A program made the translations under genes and the position numbers. Below the pieces are notes generated by a model. That model was not told the origin of the DNA. It worked only from the letters and a program-made list of their open reading frames with translations, and ran no database searches. Source: Hygrocybe punicea (taxonomy: Eukaryota > Basidiomycota > Agaricomycetes > Agaricales > Hygrophoraceae). Taken from it: a stretch of DNA of 64,000 bases. The stretch lies in the NCBI GenBank assembly GCA_963556145.1, contig OY744464.1, positions 2,232,001 through 2,296,000 on the forward strand, written 5' to 3'. Position 1 is the stretch's first letter. Each line of letters begins with the position of its first letter. Shown here piece after piece: positions 10,755 to 22,222 of the stretch.

Positions 10755-12582
10755 GATGGCAGCCCATCCTGTAGAGAACTTGTTGCCCCTGCAAACTATC
10801 ATGGCTGCATATGAAGCGCTAGGTGACCGAGTCAATACAGCCCTTCGTACACAGGTTGGCGATGCCACACGATTGAACAAAAATCGAGATGAATGCCTGC
10901 GCTTGATGACTGCAGTGCAGGAGGTATGTTGTAAGCCCAATAATGACATTGTTTTCGGCTTACTTTTCTGAAGCATGCTACTATCATCTCACCTCAGAAC
11001 CGATTGATCATTGACACTAGTTTACAGTCCATGATCAGCCATCTGGATCAGGCAGCGTTGATATCAGCAGATCCTCCAGATGGTCCAAATTTTCAAACAA
11101 CTCGTACTGTATGAACTGGATGCCCAGGTCAACCACGAATTGAGATTAATCCAGATGTCCTGGCAACAGGACTTGAAATGCGTGGGCCGACAGGTTTGGC
11201 TTCTGTTTTTCACACATCTGCAAGGACAGTTCGTCGTCGTGCGCTGGAATATGACCTTGTAGAGCCAGGCGCAGCCATATACGTAGATTATGAAGCTGAA
11301 GATGGCGCAATCCACCGATTTTACACGTCATCAACCCCCGCCATGTCTGACCTCTCTGACAATGCACTCAATACCGTCATGATTAAAATAATCAACTCGT
11401 TCCCTGACTTTGGACGTAGGATGATAGATGGACATCTCAAATATCTGGGGCTATGCGTTTCACATGAACGGGTGCAAGCATCCTACTTGCGGGTCCATGG
11501 GCGACCAGCAGCCTCTTTTGGTGCGAGAAGAATAGAACGACGAGTGTACTCAGTTCCTGGACCAAACTCTTTGTGGCATCACGATGGGCAACATGGTACG
11601 ATTGCTGTACTGGTGTACATATTGACATAATTAAATTGATTTTCTTTTCCTACAGGGCTTATTCGATGGGAAATTGTCATCCATGGGTTCATTGATGGAT
11701 TCTCCTGCCTGGTGACTGGTATACGTGATAGTAACAACAACCGTGCACAGACCGTATTGAATTTATTTATGGAAATCATTAAAATCTATGGTATTCCGAG
11801 CCGAGTTCGCGGCGATCATGGCATCGAAAACCTGCTTGTAGCAGCTTTTATGGAGGAGATGCGCAGGATTGCACAGGGATCATACATATGGGGAAGGTGA
11901 AGTCGTTTGTATAGCTATCTTTCTATTTGCTCAAAGACAATACAGGAGTGTCCATAATATTCGGATTGAGCGCCTTTGGTTCGATGTCACCTCAGGGTTT
12001 GGTGGGAAGTGGAAGAAGTTTTTTCATGAGCTTGAGCTATGGGACAGTTTGGACGTTCAGAACCTTTCGCACATCTGGCTGTTGCATCACTTATTCCTCC
12101 CAGCCATCAACAAGGACATGGAGGATTGGATTGGCGCATGGAACAACCACACGCTGAGCAGGCGAGGCGACCGCCAGCGCCCACCCCGTGACATGTACTT
12201 TTTTGGGATGCTTGAGCAAGGTCCTCAAGGTGTTGAGTTAGCTGCAGCAGAGGAGGTTTTGACCGAGGAGGACTTGGCAGGATATGGTGTCGATTGGGAG
12301 GCATTGGATGATGCACCAATCCGAAGACATCACGACGAGGCAAACAACCTTCAAGCCGGTCTAGAAGACGAAGTTGCTGACAATCCATTCATACGTCAAG
12401 CTCTGGAGCATTTTTCCAGTGTGGAGGTGGATGAACCCAATTGTCCGATGATGGAGGAACAGATTGATTTTCTTAATTCAGAACTGTTCCAAGGTAGATT
12501 CCTGGTGTCTCATAGTATGGCTTCTTACCGTCTTTGTTGGAGTAGAGCACTTCAGATTTGCCAGCAGATGTTTATTTTGTAG
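10755..12582 (+). pseudogene. integrase-core (DDE/rve-type) transposon-related gene, with nonsense codon
   Basis: Belongs to a family abundant in agaricomycete genomes and annotated as integrase core domain proteins. Exons appear at 10755-10923, 10999-11595, 11656-11896 and 11946-12582. Key blocks are the helix-turn-helix-like SARTVRRRALEY, then LWHHDGQHGLIRW (first Asp), SRVRGDHGIENLL (second Asp) and SVHNIRIERLWFDV (Glu), followed by WLLHHLFLPAIN and an acidic C-terminal region. The frame is interrupted by TGA at 11112-11114, where I expect Arg (as in family TGRRGRPRIEI), so a CGA to TGA change is likely. A 23-bp intron removing it would be too short. Translation could restart at ATG 11178, which keeps the catalytic core. 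The C-terminal end is uncertain. Confidence 0.7.
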
Positions 12583-12784
12583 TTGAAATACAGTTGCACT
12601 CTACCTTTTCCTCTCAGCTTCAGGACGTGGCACACCAATTTCCTCTTTTCAGCAATTTATTGAAGATAACAGTCAATTAATAATACTATGAATGCCAGTC
12701 CTTGATGCATCCATCAATATCGGCACAAATAAAAGGCGCAATAAGTCGACCCGTACCCTTCCAAGGCAGAAATGCCCATCACAT

Positions 12785-13562
12785 TCAGACTGGCCATCCG
12801 TTCCATTTGGGAATGTGCATTATTAGACGACCCACGCTTCTACGCGCACTCTCCAGCTTACGCTGCTGCCATTCCTCGTAGTCATGCCTGATCTCATCAG
12901 CAGACAAGCTCTGCGGACTATCTTGTTTGTTTGTAAGCAGCAACAATGGGACGCCGAGAATCTGAGGTGCTGAGAACACCGAGTCTTATGTTCCTTGCAT
13001 AACATCAGTTCATATGTCGATGGAATAAGACACAGAGATTGGAATCACGTACCAAACACTTCCCAGCCCTCGCCGAGCCTTTCCCAGTCCTCGGCGTCAA
13101 TCACATACGCTACAGCATGGCAGTCATTGTAACACCTTGGCCAGATATTTCGGATGCCTTTTAGTCCACCCAACTCCCAGAATTGGAGGATGGTCGAAGG
13201 CAGTGTGATCGTTCCCACTTGGCATCAAAGTTAGAGACGAAACAGTTCACACAAGAGCAATGGCGGCAAGACTCGGCGCACTGTTCTGGCCAACAGTGGG
13301 CCCTATCTTATCCAGAGAAAGACCAGGCGCGTCATTATATAACATCTTGAATTTCTCTAGGAGTGTCTGGAGGAGATTCTTCGTTTGAGGACAGACCTAT
13401 TTGAGAATGACGAACTGTTTTGCCCGCTCCATCCAGACCAATAATAATAACCAAAAACTCCTCCTTCCTATGTCCACCAGAATGAGCGATCCGGACTACT
13501 GAGTGTTACTAAAAGACTTGCCTCGTTAGAAATTCATGAAAACCCTTCAGTAAATGGTACAT
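12785..13562 (-). pseudogene. ARL3: ARL3/ARFRP1-type small GTPase, 3' end disrupted
   Basis: Golgi-type Arf-like GTPase of the ARL3/ARFRP1 group. Exons 13562-13522, 13467-13416, 13366-13282, 13217-13053 and 12984-12785 give 180 residues. The start MYHLLKGFHEFLTRKEEF, P loop GLDGAGKT, switch I PTVGQN and NKQD are all present. Switch II reads FWELGGLKG, with Leu where the family has the catalytic Gln (GGQ). The last exon runs into RLIMHIPKWNGWPV and a stop. In another frame just downstream (about 12805-12755) the family end ERMASLNVMGISALEG is still readable, so a frameshift has removed the G5 Ser-Ala motif. The first intron uses a GC donor (AG/GCAAGT). Likely a decaying duplicate; the 3' end faces the integrase gene. 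Confidence 0.75.
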
Positions 13563-14032
13563 CGAAGATCGAAGTAAAAGTTGACCAACTGTGACCAAAC
13601 AAACCATTGTCTGATGGGCTACTACAACCACAACGACCACGTCCTGGTTCCTCAACTTCTGCTGCTGCAACTGCTTCCATGCCAACACGAGACACCCTGT
13701 GAGCATATCCCGTTCTTACTTGGAGTCAATCCGCTGAAAGATTCCGTCAGGAATCCATCAATGAGAATTCCCAGCTCATTTCCACTACCACAGAACCCCG
13801 TATGTCATCCTCTCCACTCGGGTGCGGGGGGGGGGGCCTTCATTCTCTTATCGTTATATATATTCCCAGCATTATTCACGGTCCACACCTCCTCGCGGAT
13901 AACCAGCACATCAAGGAGCGTCTAGGAGACATCGTCCGTTCCACAACACCTTTTTGTGGAAAAACTCTAGCTCACTTGACTAACGCACGCATCGCAGAAA
14001 AATGGTCAATTTAGGCGCACAGGTATATCGGT
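13563..14032. other. non-coding stretch
   Basis: I recognise no gene here. It holds the ARL3-copy upstream region, a G-run near 13825 followed by a TATATATA-like string, and possible small upstream exons of the next gene that I cannot place. Confidence 0.4.
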
Positions 14033-14615
14033 GACGGGCGCGTTGATCATTGGGGGAGGTGTGAGGACACCACGGATAACTACCAAGAATTTGATCAGGT
14101 ATGCTTTCCCGTCATAATTTAACTGGAAACTCTGACCTGGCCCTAGTATTATTTTCTGCAAAGTGGTCGCTATTTACGGTGTAGTGCGCGTCATCACACA
14201 GTTTCGTCCACTGCATCATCGGCAGCAAGGTCGGGGCCTGAGATTCTTGCATGATGACGTCCCGCGCGACAACCAGAACATTCTCGTGCTCTCGCATGCC
14301 CAGGTGATAGAAGCCACGCAGTCCATCACACGGCAGCAAAGCGCAGGGCAGGCAGGGGCTCGCGGCCTTGGTATCTCGGCGAATGACTGGCCCAAAGTTT
14401 TGTTGTATGTGCCGCTCACTGGTAAATCACAGCCTGTATGCTTGTCATATTTGGATGGTGAGCAGCTCTGTGTTTTTTATTGCCTTTGCTGACTTGTTTT
14501 GGGAACAGTCAGCAAAGGTAATGGTCCATTAGTCACCACTGAACAACTCAAAGGACACCTTACCCTTCTGCGTGCTTTCGCTGCTTTGAGAGCACGGGTC
14601 GACCGTTGCCAATGA
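14033..14615 (+). CDS. unidentified spliced gene (3' part)
   Basis: Not recognised. Three exons join in one frame: 14033-14098, 14147-14457 and 14509-14615, with GT-AG introns (GTATGC...CCTAG and GTGAGC...AACAG). The readable product contains YIGDGRVDHWGGVRTP, then VVAIYGVVRVITQFRPLHHR, HDDVPRDNQNILVLSHAQVI, ISANDWPKVLLYVPLTGKS and a leucine-rich end HLTLLRAFAALRARVDRC. Three consecutive exons with intact frame argue for a real or recently real gene. The 5' end is not resolved (an ATG at 14002 is out of phase without another intron). No signal peptide or membrane segment is obvious. Confidence 0.4.
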
Positions 14616-14994
14616 AATGCCGGGAGAGCGAAGGTGGGCACGATTCGTTGCATTAGCTGTGGAACGGTAAGCACGAACGGCGATCAGCGAAAGGATGCTT
14701 TTATACTTATTTCATGTAGCTTCGAGCGGTGGTGCAAGCCGTTCAAAACAATGGTCCTGTAATAATGCTTCTGCTGATCGTCTCAGCCGATTGGTGCCGC
14801 CACTGCAACAGCAGCAGCAGCAGCAGCAGGATCTCATGCAGCAACAGTCGAATATTCATGTTGTTGCTCTGCAACACCCTCCCCCCGCACACACCGCTAT
14901 TGCCACTCGCTGTCATGTCAGCTCACCATTCCGGCCCTTGTCGTCTACGGTCTCGTTCTACAACCCTTCTATGATACTTCCGGCGGACTATTGA
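14616..14994. other. spacer with CAG repeat
   Basis: No convincing gene. There is an uninterrupted CAG run near 14808-14829 and GC-rich sequence. It lies where the first half of the ABC transporter downstream should be. Confidence 0.4.
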
Positions 14995-15744
14995 ATGTCG
15001 GATGATTCTGAATTTGATGCCGAGAAGTCTGCTTTGCAGAGGAGTGCAAGCGAGGCGTCGTGGCGACGCCTTGACACGTCGAAATCAAGGACGCGATGGG
15101 ACAATACCAGTTTGGTACCCGCGACCACCGTCAAAGTCGAGCACCCACAAACGGACGTGGGTCACGGTGGTTCAAATCCCGAAATGCGGCAGTCCTTCTG
15201 GAGCCTCGTGCGAGATGTCTACCCCACCGTTCCCTGCAAGCCACTCATCCTGCTTGGCCTCGTTGCGTGTTTGCTCAATGGTGCCATGACTCCTGTGTTC
15301 TCGTTCCTGCTGTCTCGTCTTATTTTTGCGGTCTCGAATAGGGCGACTGATATGTCCACTATCAATACGTTTGGCGGGATCGTCTTGGGCATCGCAGCAC
15401 TGGACAGACTTTTCTTGGGCATCAAGTACTTCATTTTGGAGAATGTGGCCATGTCTTGGGTGACGCATATCTGGAAGGTGTGCTTCAAGCTCGAGCTGGC
15501 GCAGGACAAGCGGTGGTTCGACAAGAGCGAGAACAGCGCCGTGTGTCTGGTGCAAGTGCTATTCAAGGACAGCGACGATGCGGGGAATTTGATCGTGATC
15601 ATGTTGGGCCAGTGTTGCGTTGTGGCGGCGATGGTTGGCGTTGGGTTTGTGTGGGCGCTTGTGCAGGGGTGGCAGTTGACGTTGGTTGGGTTTGCGTTTA
15701 CATGTATTGAACAATGTGAACACATTATGACAAATATCCGTTGA
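14995..15744 (+). pseudogene. STE6-like ABC transporter fragment (second membrane domain only)
   Basis: The 249-residue frame matches the region between the two halves of fungal a-factor-exporter-type ABCB transporters and the start of the second membrane domain. An Asp/Ser-rich linker (DDSEFDAEKSALQRSASEAS) is followed by SFWSLVRDVYPTVPCKPL, LNGAMTPVFSFLLSRLIF, FGGIVLGIAALDRLFLG and ALVQGWQLTLVGFAF. Homology stops near 15700 and the frame ends 15 codons later. The first membrane domain and both nucleotide-binding domains are missing, so it cannot transport anything as it stands. It is a truncated duplicate next to other broken genes. Confidence 0.7.
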
Positions 15745-15815
15745 TTTGATTGTCGAGAATACAGTTGAATGACATTAAGAACAGGGTAACTAATAATTCA
15801 CATAATGAAGGAGGA

Positions 15816-18800
15816 TCATACCATGTTGAAGGTCTCGGAGCCACCTTCGACCATCAGTGATATCGGAAATATGGCCTGGTGGAGCCACAAGTCAAAGTCA
15901 GAAACTTCTAGTGGGTCTTGAGGAACAGGAGAGTTGAGTAAATCGACTAGGCCAAGTGTAACAGGCAAGTCTGCATAGTAAAAGCAACTGTGAAAGGAGA
16001 GTGGTTGAGCAGGTACCTGGTGTAGCGTAAGTTATTGGAACATGAATGAAGCCAAGTCATAGGTTCACCTTCCAGTCAGTGGGTGCATCCAACGGCCTTA
16101 CATGTTCCTGACTTAAACGCCGAACCCATCGAATCTATATTCTTGGTGAGGTTTATGTCGAGAGAATCAGAAAGAAGTACTGACCTCCACGGGATGAGAA
16201 GGCGCTGCTAGAAAACTTGTACCACTGATCTGCGAAAGAAATTGACGTGCTCGAAATGCTGGCTCAGCTTGTGCGGCTTGTCGGTTCTCTAATGTTATCA
16301 ATTCATTATACATGCGAGTATTTGGGTGACCGATGTAAAGGCGAGGTCGGGGTGGCTGCGGAATAATAATCCTAAGCCTGTGGGGTCAGCGTAGAAGTGA
16401 CTAGGAATAGTCTAACAAGCTTCAGTAAGATAATAGGATATAAAAAGTAAGAAGCCGCCGAGTAAACTATTGAAATCTATCGAGACCGATCGAAGCCGAC
16501 GAAGCCGACGATGTCGGGTACGGCGGGTCGGGTGTTGGGTGACGAGAAACGTAGAGATTAAGACGGTAGAAGGACGGGGAGTGCGTCGAGGAATCCGACG
16601 AGCAATGTGTGCGATGGAATTTACTGAGAGACTAATTCTCAGAGAGAGGAAATGGGGGAACTGGTTTTCTTATTTTGAGACGGCGCTTGGGCACCGTTTT
16701 TATACTACAAAGTTCTGTACCTAGATTCGGACGAGAGTCCTCGGCCGATGAGAGGAAACAAAGGAGAATAAAAATGGGGAAGTAGGAAGAGCGTTGCGAG
16801 GCGACGATGACAGGGAAAATGGGTGGAAGATATAAAAAACCATAAAAGATGCAAAATACTTTACTATATCCCCATAAGGGAGACGCTAGGCGTGAATAAG
16901 GCAAGTCCAATGTCGGGATCCCAGTCCGATGAGATCTATCTTTGATATTTGAAGTTCCGCGAGTTTAGGAGATAGACCGACCAGGTACGTGAGCGGCCGT
17001 GCTAGTCGGTATGCATCGGGTTGCGTCGGGTTGCGTCGGGTTCGAACGTAGATTGCTAGAGACGTCGGGTTCGAGCGGATTCGCTAGATATCGATGTTAC
17101 GGCCTCAGAGGGTCGAGGACCCTCTACACCGACACCATGGAGGTAGCGTGAGAGGTGTTTCAGGAACCTCGTTTCCAACAATCGCAATCGGGCACCATCA
17201 TAAGGCACATTCAATTCGAACTGTGGTGAGTTTGCGAAGACCATAGGCAGAATATCATTTTCATTCATTGCCGGAAATTGAACGAGATTGAGAACTTGAG
17301 CAGGATTATTCACGCGACGAGTGTACAGTTGGCATAGCAGGGGTCTTGCTGATCTTCTGAAAGTCTGCAATGCGAGCCTCCTTCAGAGCATTTTTTACAC
17401 ATATGAATCAAGCGTAACATACTGCGAGTAAATCAGGAATGGTGTCGGAGATGTAAACTTTCAGTCCGTCCTGAAAGGCAGCAACCTCTGACAATTCGAG
17501 TTTTCCAACTAGAATGTCATGAAAAACGCGGGCATTGAGCCTTTGTGACTGAGTGCTGTCATAATCAACAATGTCTCGGTACTAAGAGAAAAAATGTCGA
17601 TGTGGTTAATATGGTGATGTTTAACAGAAAATTTTACCTCTATATCCAACTGTGCCAGCAGAGACAAGTTGCGACTAGTTGCGGGTGCGAGGGAGTTACC
17701 AATCGGCCAGTCAGAGAATTCCAATCTTGTTATTGGTGCTACGGCTGTCATGAAGTCGGTATCCTCCAGTATATGGTCACCATCCATAGCACTCACTAGT
17801 AGGAAAGGGGAGATGGGATCACAGCTAACCCCATGGAATATTGCGAGCATGATGAGAGTTGCGTAGGCCTTGATTCGAATTTGGCGTAGCTTCGAAGATT
17901 CTAAACGTTGAGCTAAGCTGAAATAATGTTCACCCAATCCCGGATGCCAATAGCATTCATCTTGAACCATAATTTCAATTACGGTCTCAAGAACTGCTCG
18001 AATCACGCCATCGCCAGTTCCATCACCGCTAAAGTATTCATTAGAATTGGATGAAGATAAGATTGATACAAAGCAACTTACACATGGAATGTAGTATTAT
18101 CTCCGAAAAAAGTCCCGCCAACGTAGAATGTCCTGTAATTTTGACCCGAAGTTCCGCATGCCGTGCCGATGACATTGCTTCACCCGAATATAGAGCTACA
18201 ACAAATTCTGTTAGAGCCAATGCCGCACTTTTAATGTCAGGTGCTTTCATGAAAAATTCTTCATCTTCAGAGGATGCCTTGATACTCCCTTCGACAGCAA
18301 ACTGCCAAGATGGGAGAGTGGTGTATACTGGAAAGAGTGAGCTGGGTGGAAGTTGATTCAGACCTGAAAGTGGAGATAATGGCGCTGATTGAAGGAAGAG
18401 AGGCAGAGGTTGTGGGTGAGGAGACGTAGGACAGCTTTGATCACTGGCATGACCCCAGATCAAATCTTCGGGTGAAACAAGTGGTTCAGAAGTCTCGGAG
18501 GTTGAAGGGGTACCAAAAGATGGGTCGATCGATGAGACATTACTAGAAGGGGTTGAAAATGTGGATGCAACAGAAAGCAAATGATGTGGATCAGAAATTG
18601 CCAATGAAACATCGAGTGATAAATTGCTTGCTGGAGTCGAACTTGCTGGAGTCGAAAATGCATTATTTGCTGGAGTCGAAAATGCTGAGGAAGTGGATGC
18701 TGAGGGAAATGAAACTGGCCATTCTGATCTTGTGGAGGTGCCCAGAGTTCCTCCAGGTGGGCTTATCACCATGTTGGATGAAGTGGATGCAACCGAGGGT

Positions 18801-20213
18801 GATGGTATTGGTCGTGGACACTGTGCAAAACATTCTGGTATGTCGTATTCATCTGTTGCAGATGCATTTTGAAATTTGGCAAAAACCCTCGATGCAAAGC
18901 ATAAGTGCGGTTCCAGAGACTGGAAATTAATGGGACCTAAGATGTGACTGAAGGCAGGTGCTAGACACACAATAAGAGCGAATCTCCATGATTTATGTAT
19001 GAACTGTCCTACCAATGAATATTAGTGGCCGATCAATCACATTAGCAATATGCATCAACTCTTTTCCATTTGTGCCTGCAGCGCCAGACAATAGATTTTG
19101 CCAGGTCATGAGGTGAAATGGGATAGTGGAAGATGTTAATTTGTGAGCCGCCCCTTCACATGTCAACCTTCTGTATCCAATAGTGACAAGTTGCCATGGA
19201 TTGTGATAAAAATTTGCTTGTTCCAGGGTTTGTCCTTCCTGAGGTGGAACTGGGGTTTGAGTTGATGGAGGTATTATAAGATGGCGCAAAGCTAAATGGC
19301 TAAGCACGGTGCGTGACAAAAAGGCCATTGCATTTTCAGTTGGAAGTGCTGTCGTGTTGGCATTGATGATGAGATGATGGTTGGACATTTGTTCAAGTAA
19401 CTCATGAACCCTGTGCAACCAAATCTTCCGGAAGAAAATATCACTGTCAACTACATCCGAACCAGATAACTACAACATATCAAATTAGTTGTCGGATATA
19501 TCACCTGCCGTGCCCAAATACTTACCGGATACCCCAGGATCCCTATGTCAAACACGTAATTCTGTGGTAATTCTGCAGCAACACCCCCTGCAGCTTGACG
19601 TCCTCGACCACCTCGTCCAGAACGAGATCCCTGTCCAGCTGAACCAATGGTCCTGGCCGGAACTAGAGGAGTAATACAGCCATTTGTGTACGACACAACT
19701 CGGCGATCATTTGTTGATATTAAAGCATTTGGTGGCTGAGGAGGCAGCCATGGATTGCAAGGAACTTGATTGGTTGTAGCAGTACATGGAAGTGATGGTT
19801 GCGGTGCGCTAATTAATACAGAAGTTGTTAAATGCAAGACCAAACACCGGGGGCCATGTGTACCTTGAATGTGCAAGATATATCTGACCACATTGGCATT
19901 GCGTGCGTGGGTTGATTGGTTGTGAAACCTGGGCACATTGTTAAATTCAACTCAATGGCAAATAGTTAAAAAAATTACCGCTTGATATACAACACATCCT
20001 GACTCTTCGCAACCACCTTTAGGTGGGAGTGTTGGGGAACCAGAATGAGCACTCTCAAGATGCCCACAAAGACACAGTCGTGGCCCCAGTGCAGAGCCCT
20101 GAAGAAATTGTGAGATATCGGAAATAAAACAAATACGAACAACTCACCGTTTGAACCATGAATTCAGCACATCTTTAAGCAATCTCCCGACACTGTGCAC
20201 AGTCAAATGGCAT
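15816..20213 (-). pseudogene. large basidiomycete-specific zinc-finger gene (HECT-like family), split by a solo LTR
   Basis: Multi-exon gene read leftward. Near the start is a Cys/His cluster PRLCLCGHLESAH...CEESGC, then a Gly/Arg segment SRSGRGGRGRQ, LPQNYVFDIGILGYP, a long Ser/Pro-rich middle (18.2-19.0 kb) and a C-terminal part with LKHLSRYLHGVG. That motif is cut at 17128 by a solo LTR and resumes at 16333 as HPNTRMYNELITLENRQAAQ, then SQISGTSFLAAPSHPVE, further exons and a stop at 15816. I recall similar large agaricomycete proteins annotated as HECT-domain; the match is from memory and weak. An in-frame TAA at 20175-20177 lies in the first exon. With the LTR, this copy is probably dead. 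Confidence 0.5.
16334..17128 (-). mobile_element. solo LTR, family TGTAGAGG (minus orientation)
   Basis: On the minus strand it begins TGTAGAGGGTCCTCG and ends CTCGCCTTTACA, 795 bp, with TG...CA termini. A promoter-like TATAAAAACGG lies in the middle (near 16695 on the plus strand). A 4-bp target duplication CCGA flanks it. Removing it plus one CCGA restores the reading frame GVGHPNTRM of the host gene. A second copy at 50742-51635 shares the start, the TATA region and the blocks ACCCGACATCGTCGG and CACTTCTACGCTGAC, confirming the LTR assignment. No internal retroelement sequence remains. Confidence 0.75.
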
Positions 20214-20351
20214 GATCTTGAGCAGCAATGGGAATTTAAATGAGAAACATGACCATGAGGTGACGATGTTGACCACTCATGCCAGCAAAAAGATGCTGTG
20301 TCACGGCTTCAAATGTTCACACGTGCACTCGACTGGACGAGATTGTCATTT

Positions 20352-20659
20352 TCAACAATAATCTACACTCGCTTCATAACTTTTTCCCATGTAGACTCGA
20401 CATGAAAATTCAACGCAGAGGGGTATCAGTAGGCTAATGAAAATGTCAGTAAATCCTGACAAAAGATTTGAACAGTACCCACTTTGATCGTAGTTTAATG
20501 CAACACTGGCGGTCAGTATGGTGACACTCTCAACCACGCCATCAAGTTGAGTTGGCTCAAGGGTAGCGAGCTGTGAAGCAATATAAGAAGAGGTACCACA
20601 GTTGCTACTACGCATACTTTGATATCAAGGTCAGGTTGAGGTTCGGATGTAGCAGACAT
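20352..20659 (-). CDS. possible small spliced gene, unidentified
   Basis: Starts ATG (20659) with MSATSEPQPDLDIK, a GTATGC intron, then LATLEPTQLDGVVESVTILT and SVALNYDQSG, and after a second intron a short end stopping at 20352. I do not recognise it. It sits just upstream of the large zinc-finger gene on the same strand and could be a lost 5' part or a separate small ORF. Low confidence. Confidence 0.25.
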
Positions 20660-21027
20660 GTTGGGGTTATTGCTTGGCGGTCTTGCAATGCTTTGTGGCC
20701 TTTATATATAGGGAGGAGCATAAAGAAGGGCTTTGAAAACAACACACAGTAGATTCTGAAAATGATAAACGCCCAAATACTAAGCAGGTTATGGACGTAC
20801 TTACCTATCAGTGTAGCCCCATCTTCTCGCTGTGATCCACAGATGCAAATTAAGTGATTCATCCCAGGAAAATGCGAAGAAGTTACTCGCTCGAAGATGC
20901 CGGCACTCAATGTGCCGAACGTTTCGGCGACCAGACGTGAGGTATCTAAAAGCCTTGATGGCTTGTCGAAGGCCCTTCGAGACTGTGGGGCTTTGCGCTG
21001 TATTGCAGGATCAAGCACCAACTCCTT

Positions 21028-21872
21028 TCAGTTGTGGATTCTCAGGTGATTGGGCTCGCTTACTGATGCGGGCCGCTTAAGTGACCCTCGAGGCAATGGG
21101 AGGGGTAAAGAATTACGTCTTCCAGACAATTTACGCAGCTGTTTGCGCAACTGTGAGATCCGCACAGAGGTTTGCAGCCCGAGCGCCGATGCCTCTTGCA
21201 TAGTGAGCGACTCTTGCCGCTCGCAAAGCTCGGTGTAAGCCTTCAATGCCCATGGCGATCAGATGTCAAACTCCCTAGAGAGTGAAATTATATTCGCTGG
21301 ACTGAGGGGATAGCGTTCTATTTCGCAAATGGCGAGAGCCCGGATATCCTCGAATTCCCATCTGGTAGCGAGATGGAGAACTGAAGTCCATTCTTCCGCT
21401 GTCTGCGGTTTGTTGGTATGGTAAGTTCTGAGCAGAATTAAACATTTTATCAGCCTCAGAACGTACGTGAGTGGATAGGAATATGTACTAACTGGGGAAA
21501 TATTATCCACAATAAACGCTCGAAATCCACGCTGGATATTCCTGGGAATTGCACAGGAAAGTCATCCGACGACCCTTCAACCACCTGTCCAGAAGAAACT
21601 CCAGGTTTGGGTAATGAGAATACGTCCCTGAATACTCGTGAATGCTGAGTGAATATCGACCAAAAGACATTGAACAACGTGTTTTCAACCTTGACAAATG
21701 CATTTCCATCGTCGGCATTCCAGAACGACTTATTTATTTAGGTGCTCACCAAAATGACCAGATTTCCATCTTCGAAATAGTAGTCAGAATGGCGCACAGG
21801 TGCCATAACAATGCCCGGAGGCTCAGGCAGGGCAGTGTCAAGTGATTTCGGATTAGCGCCCAAGTCATTCAT
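21028..21872 (-). pseudogene. BTB/POZ domain gene, copy 1, with nonsense codon
   Basis: Agaricomycete-expanded BTB protein, probably a Cul3-type adaptor by family. Exon 1 (from 21872) reads MNDLGANPKSLDTALPEPPG and HSDYYFEDGNLVIL. It is followed by VENTLFNVFWSIFTQHS, FRDVFSLPKPG, GISSVDFERLLWIIFPQ, then after an intron TAEEWTSVLHLATRWEFED and SPANIISLSREFDI. The frame hits TGA at 21259-21261, but the family continues in frame with SPWALKAYTELCERQ and SVRISQLRKQLRKL to 21028. Copy 2 has TGC (Cys) at the same place, so the stop is a point change. Order and spacing match the usual BTB layout. Confidence 0.7.
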
Positions 21873-22222
21873 TGGGGATACTGGAAGTTGTGAGTCCTCG
21901 AGGACGACGATTCTCAAGGAAAAAATTCTGCGGCCGCAGTGGCACAGTTTCAGGTAAAAGCAGGTGTGGCAGGGTGTCCACCATGAGTCCGTGGAAATAT
22001 GGTATGCGCGCGGTAAAAAGTGCCGCTTTCACTCTGTACATGTGTTGGGTGCGTGTATTAGCAGCACGTAGATCAGAATGAAATAATTTGACTTGGCTAC
22101 GCACAATGAGAACTCTGGAAATTTGAGGTCCACAATCGAAAAACTTCTCCATGTTTTCAAAAAGTTCCCTTGAGGCCTTGCCCTAGACAGTCTGATACAT
22201 AGAACTGGCTGCCCTTGCTAAT

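Noticed and set aside
16470..16910. ORFs on both strands around 16.5-16.9 kb
   Set aside because: They lie inside the solo LTR and have no family resemblance.
21865..22152. Minus-strand ORF of 95 residues between the BTB copies
   Set aside because: No recognised motif; it overlaps the start of BTB copy 1 and has no splice or start support.
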